A stretch of 64,000 nucleotides of DNA from Proteobacteria bacterium SG_bin9 (GTDB taxonomy: Bacteria > Pseudomonadota > Alphaproteobacteria > Rhizobiales > Xanthobacteraceae): assembly GCA_002083525.1 (NCBI GenBank), contig LWDM01000053.1, positions 1-64,000 on the forward strand, written 5' to 3'. Both the position numbers and the translations under genes were made by a program. The notes under the pieces are model-generated. The model was not told where the DNA came from, did no database searches, and saw nothing but the letters and a program-made list of their open reading frames with translations. Below are positions 61,405 through 64,000 of this stretch, piece by piece (the first letter of the stretch is position 1; the number at the start of each line of letters is the position of its first letter).

Positions 61405-62103
61405 ATGTCCGCCTTCGCCCTTCGCCCGCTCCTGATCGCACCCTCCATTCTGGCGTCGGACTTCTCGAAGCTCGGCGAAGAAGTGCGCGCGGTCGATCAG
61501 GCCGGCGCCGACTGGATCCATCTCGACGTGATGGACGGCCACTTCGTTCCGAACATTTCCTATGGCCCGGACGTCATCAAGGCGATCCGCCCGCATACGA
61601 AGAAGCCGTTCGACACGCATTTGATGATCGCCCCATGCGATCCCTATCTCGACGCCTTCGCCAAAGCAGGCTCCGAAGTCATCACCGTTCACGCGGAAGC
61701 TGGACCGCACCTGCATCGCTCGCTGCAAGCAATTCGCGCGCTCGGCAAAAAGGCCGGCGTCTCGCTCAATCCTGGAACGCCCGCGAGCGCGATCGAGTAC
61801 GTCATCGACATGGTCGATCTTGTGCTGGTGATGTCGGTGAACCCGGGCTTCGGCGGCCAGGCGTTCATTCCCTCCGCCATCGACAAGATCGCGACGATCC
61901 GTGCAATGACAGCCGGCCGCGACATCGACATCGAAGTCGACGGCGGCATCACGCCGGAGACTGCGGGCAAGGTCGCCGCCGCCGGCGCCAACGTGCTGGT
62001 CGCAGGCTCGGCCGTCTTCAAAGGCGGCACGCGCGACGCCTACGTCAAGAACATCAACGCGATCCGCAATGCGGCTGCGTCCGCGCGCGGCGAGGCGATC
62101 TGA
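61405..62103 (+). CDS. rpe: Ribulose-phosphate 3-epimerase
   Basis: This 232-residue TIM-barrel enzyme has the Rpe motifs: IAPSILASDFSKLGEEV, DWIHLDVMDGHFVPNISYGP with a metal histidine and aspartate, DTHLMI, MSVNPGFGGQAF and EVDGGI. It interconverts ribulose 5-phosphate and xylulose 5-phosphate in the pentose phosphate pathway. The ATG at 61405 gives the family length; in-frame codons upstream are less likely. It precedes a membrane-protein gene and purB on the same strand. Confidence 0.94.
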   Translation: MSAFALRPLLIAPSILASDFSKLGEEVRAVDQAGADWIHLDVMDGHFVPNISYGPDVIKAIRPHTKKPFDTHLMIAPCDPYLDAFAKAGSEVITVHAEAGPHLHRSLQAIRALGKKAGVSLNPGTPASAIEYVIDMVDLVLVMSVNPGFGGQAFIPSAIDKIATIRAMTAGRDIDIEVDGGITPETAGKVAAAGANVLVAGSAVFKGGTRDAYVKNINAIRNAAASARGEAI

Positions 62104-62133
62104 ACCTTTTCGGCTTCGCCGTTACCAACCGGC

Positions 62134-62694
62134 ATGACCCTCGACGAAATCCGCTCCACCCTCTTCGGCCAGGCGCTGCATCGCCTGCGCGACAAGACGC
62201 TCGCGAACGACGAGCCCGTGCTCTGGCAGGGCCAGCCCGATCCGGTGAACGGCATGCTGGTGCTGCGCGTGCTGTGGGCGATCGGCCTGCCTTGGCTGAT
62301 CCTGACCTACATGGCCTTCCAGCGCGGCTGGATCGGCGAGGCCGCAACGCCGCTTGCATTGATCGGTCTCGGCCTGACGGCCGGCCCTTTCGTGAAGGCC
62401 CTCTACGACATGCAGACGCTCTACGCGATCACCGATCGCCGCGCGATCATCCTGCGCACGGCATGGGGCAAGCCGAGCGTCTACAGCAGCCCGTTCGCCA
62501 TCATGGACCGCAAGCTCGAGGTGCTCGCGGCGGGCCGCGGCGCTGCACACCTGAACTTCAGGTCCGGCGTGTCGGCACGGCTGCCGGATTCGGACTACAC
62601 CGGGCGCTACGGCTTTCGTTCCATCCGCGATGTGGAGAGCGTCCGCACCATTCTCGAAAACGCTTCGCGAAACCTGCGCGGCAAAGAGAAATAG
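62134..62694 (+). CDS. Membrane protein with PH-like (bacterial PH/YdbS-type) domain
   Basis: This 186-residue protein has two hydrophobic helices at about residues 40-62 and 70-85 (LRVLWAIGLPWLILTYMAF, ATPLALIGLGLTAGPFVKAL). A small domain with TLYAITDRRAIILRTAWG follows, the typical core of bacterial PH-like membrane proteins. N-terminal EPVLWQGQPDP fits the same family. Function unknown. It lies between rpe and purB. Confidence 0.78.
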   Translation: MTLDEIRSTLFGQALHRLRDKTLANDEPVLWQGQPDPVNGMLVLRVLWAIGLPWLILTYMAFQRGWIGEAATPLALIGLGLTAGPFVKALYDMQTLYAITDRRAIILRTAWGKPSVYSSPFAIMDRKLEVLAAGRGAAHLNFRSGVSARLPDSDYTGRYGFRSIRDVESVRTILENASRNLRGKEK

Positions 62695-62802
62695 CGCTGA
62701 TTTTCCGGGACAATTCCGTGCCGATGGGTGGTGCCGAAGGACACGATCTGCTATAGCGCAGCGTAACCCCGAACCCCGCAAAACTGTGCGCGAAGGGCCT
62801 CG

Positions 62803-64000
62803 ATGATTCCCCGTTATACCCGTTCTGAAATGGCTTCCATCTGGGAGCCCCAAACCCGCTTCAAAATCTGGTTCGAGATCGAGGCGCACGCCGCCGACGC
62901 CATGGCGGAGCTCGGAAAAATTCCGAAGGACGCCGCCAAAACCATCTGGGCCAAGGCCAAGGACGCGACCTTCAACGTCGAACGCATCGACGAGATCGAG
63001 CGCGAGACCAAGCACGACGTCATCGCGTTCCTCACCCACCTCGCCGAGATCGTCGGCCCCGAAGCGCGCTTCGTGCATCAGGGCATGACCTCGTCGGACG
63101 TGCTCGACACCTGCTTCAACGTGCAGCTCACCCGCGCCGCCGATATCCTCATCGCCGACGTCGACAAGGTGCTCGCCGCGCTGAAGCGCCGCGCCTTCGA
63201 ACACAAGATGACGCCGACCATCGGCCGCTCGCATGGCATTCACGCCGAGCCGGTGACCTTCGGCCTCAAACTGGCGCTAGCCTATGCCGAGTTTACGCGC
63301 GCGAAAGAGCGCCTGATCGCGGCGCGCAAGGAAATCGCGACCTGCGCCATCTCCGGCGCGGTCGGCACCTTCGCGCAGGTCGATCCGCGCGTGGAGGAAC
63401 ATGTCGCGAAAGCGATGGGCCTCGCGCCGGAGCCGATCTCGACGCAAGTGATTCCGCGCGACCGGCACGCGATGTTCTTTGCAACATTGGGCGTGATCGC
63501 TTCTTCGATGGAGCGCGTCGCCATCGAAATCCGACATCTGCAGCGCACGGAAGTTCTCGAAGCGGAAGAGTTCTTCTCGGAGGGCCAGAAGGGCTCGTCC
63601 TCGATGCCGCACAAGCGCAATCCGGTGCTGACCGAGAACATCACCGGCCTCGCCCGCATGGTGCGCGGCTACGTGACTCCGGCGCTGGAGAACGTGGCGC
63701 TCTGGCACGAGCGCGATATCTCTCATTCGTCAGCCGAGCGTATGTTTGGTCCCGATGCGACCGTGACGCTCGACTTCGCGCTCAATCGCCTCGCCGGCGT
63801 GATCGACAAGCTCGTGGTCTATCCGCAGAACATGCAGAAGAACCTCGACCGTCTCGGCGGCCTCATTCACTCGCAGCGCATTCTGCTAGCGCTGACGCAG
63901 AAGGGCGCGTCGCGCGAGGATTCCTACAAGCTGGTTCAGCGCAACGCGATGCCGGTCTGGCGCGGCGAAGGCGATTTCCTGACGCTGCTCAAGAAAGACG
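62803..64000 (+). CDS. purB: Adenylosuccinate lyase, C-terminal end outside window
   Basis: This is the first 399 residues of a fumarase-superfamily lyase that runs off the right edge. The family signature GSSSMPHKRNP lies near residue 265, preceded by the flexible loop, with HQGMTSSDVLDTCFN near 91 and TIGRSHGIHAEPV near 143. These match PurB, which acts in IMP-to-AMP synthesis and in an earlier purine step. The ATG at 62803 follows AAGGGCCTCG. An N-terminal start at IPRYTRSEMASIWEPQ is typical. Confidence 0.93.
   Translation, partial: MIPRYTRSEMASIWEPQTRFKIWFEIEAHAADAMAELGKIPKDAAKTIWAKAKDATFNVERIDEIERETKHDVIAFLTHLAEIVGPEARFVHQGMTSSDVLDTCFNVQLTRAADILIADVDKVLAALKRRAFEHKMTPTIGRSHGIHAEPVTFGLKLALAYAEFTRAKERLIAARKEIATCAISGAVGTFAQVDPRVEEHVAKAMGLAPEPISTQVIPRDRHAMFFATLGVIASSMERVAIEIRHLQRTEVLEAEEFFSEGQKGSSSMPHKRNPVLTENITGLARMVRGYVTPALENVALWHERDISHSSAERMFGPDATVTLDFALNRLAGVIDKLVVYPQNMQKNLDRLGGLIHSQRILLALTQKGASREDSYKLVQRNAMPVWRGEGDFLTLLKKD

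Overview
The window looks like chromosomal DNA of a high-GC alphaproteobacterium, most likely of the order Hyphomicrobiales and close to the Bradyrhizobium/Rhodopseudomonas/Rhodoplanes group. This rests on the gene families present (Cox-type molybdenum hydroxylase accessory genes, BcsS, DUF4189, a GabD/PhhA/Liv complement, an aromatic pca branch), on tight GTGA/ATGA gene overlaps, and on palindromic intergenic repeats of the kind seen in that group. I see no rRNA, tRNA, insertion sequence, prophage or CRISPR array.

Layout. (1) 1-14.4 kb: a sugar-acid catabolic island. It holds the 3' part of a divergent sugar ABC ATPase gene, a LacI-type regulator with two matching operators, a XylD-like sugar-acid dehydratase, two SDR dehydrogenases, an MHS-family permease, a second IlvD/Edd dehydratase, a DsbA-like isomerase, an atypical SDR, a UxaA-type dehydratase, an HpcH/HpaI aldolase, an Ldh2-type dehydrogenase and a DapA-type aldolase. 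Together these make a non-phosphorylating route from an unidentified sugar acid to central 2-oxoacids. (2) 14.6-22.5 kb: a small exported protein, a CoA-transferase/crotonase pair, an amidase with an AtzH-like partner, an LpxR-like outer-membrane lipid A deacylase, an SDR and an N-carbamoyl amino-acid hydrolase. (3) 22.5-28.1 kb: an AAC(3)-I-like acetyltransferase and a TetR-controlled RND efflux pair. (4) 28.2-37.3 kb: GabD, an exported NTF2-like protein, two large inverted repeats, PhhA, a GT2-GtrA fusion, a DUF72/DUF488 pair, a membrane adenylate/guanylate cyclase, an orphan BcsS and a DUF4189 protein. (5) 37.3-44.2 kb: a Cox-type molybdenum hydroxylase locus (coxG-S-M-D-E, split XdhC, a molybdopterin-binding/MobA-like fusion) that lacks the catalytic large subunit. 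(6) 44.2-46.9 kb: pcaB-pcaD-pcaC of the protocatechuate branch. (7) 47.9-60.4 kb: a complete branched-chain amino-acid ABC operon (livH-M-G-F-K), followed on the same strand by three tandem genes, each encoding an exported LivK-like binding domain, a proline-rich linker and a caspase-like protease domain with an intact His/Cys dyad, then a P1-family aminopeptidase. (8) 60.4-64 kb: an EF-hand protein, rpe, a membrane protein and the 5' part of purB.

The strongest candidate for an undescribed system is the triple array of LivK-caspase fusions at 53.2-59.4 kb. Its architecture suggests ligand-sensing cell-envelope proteases that arose by duplicating the adjacent liv binding protein and joining it to a caspase-like domain. 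The sensor halves have diverged while the protease halves have stayed nearly constant.
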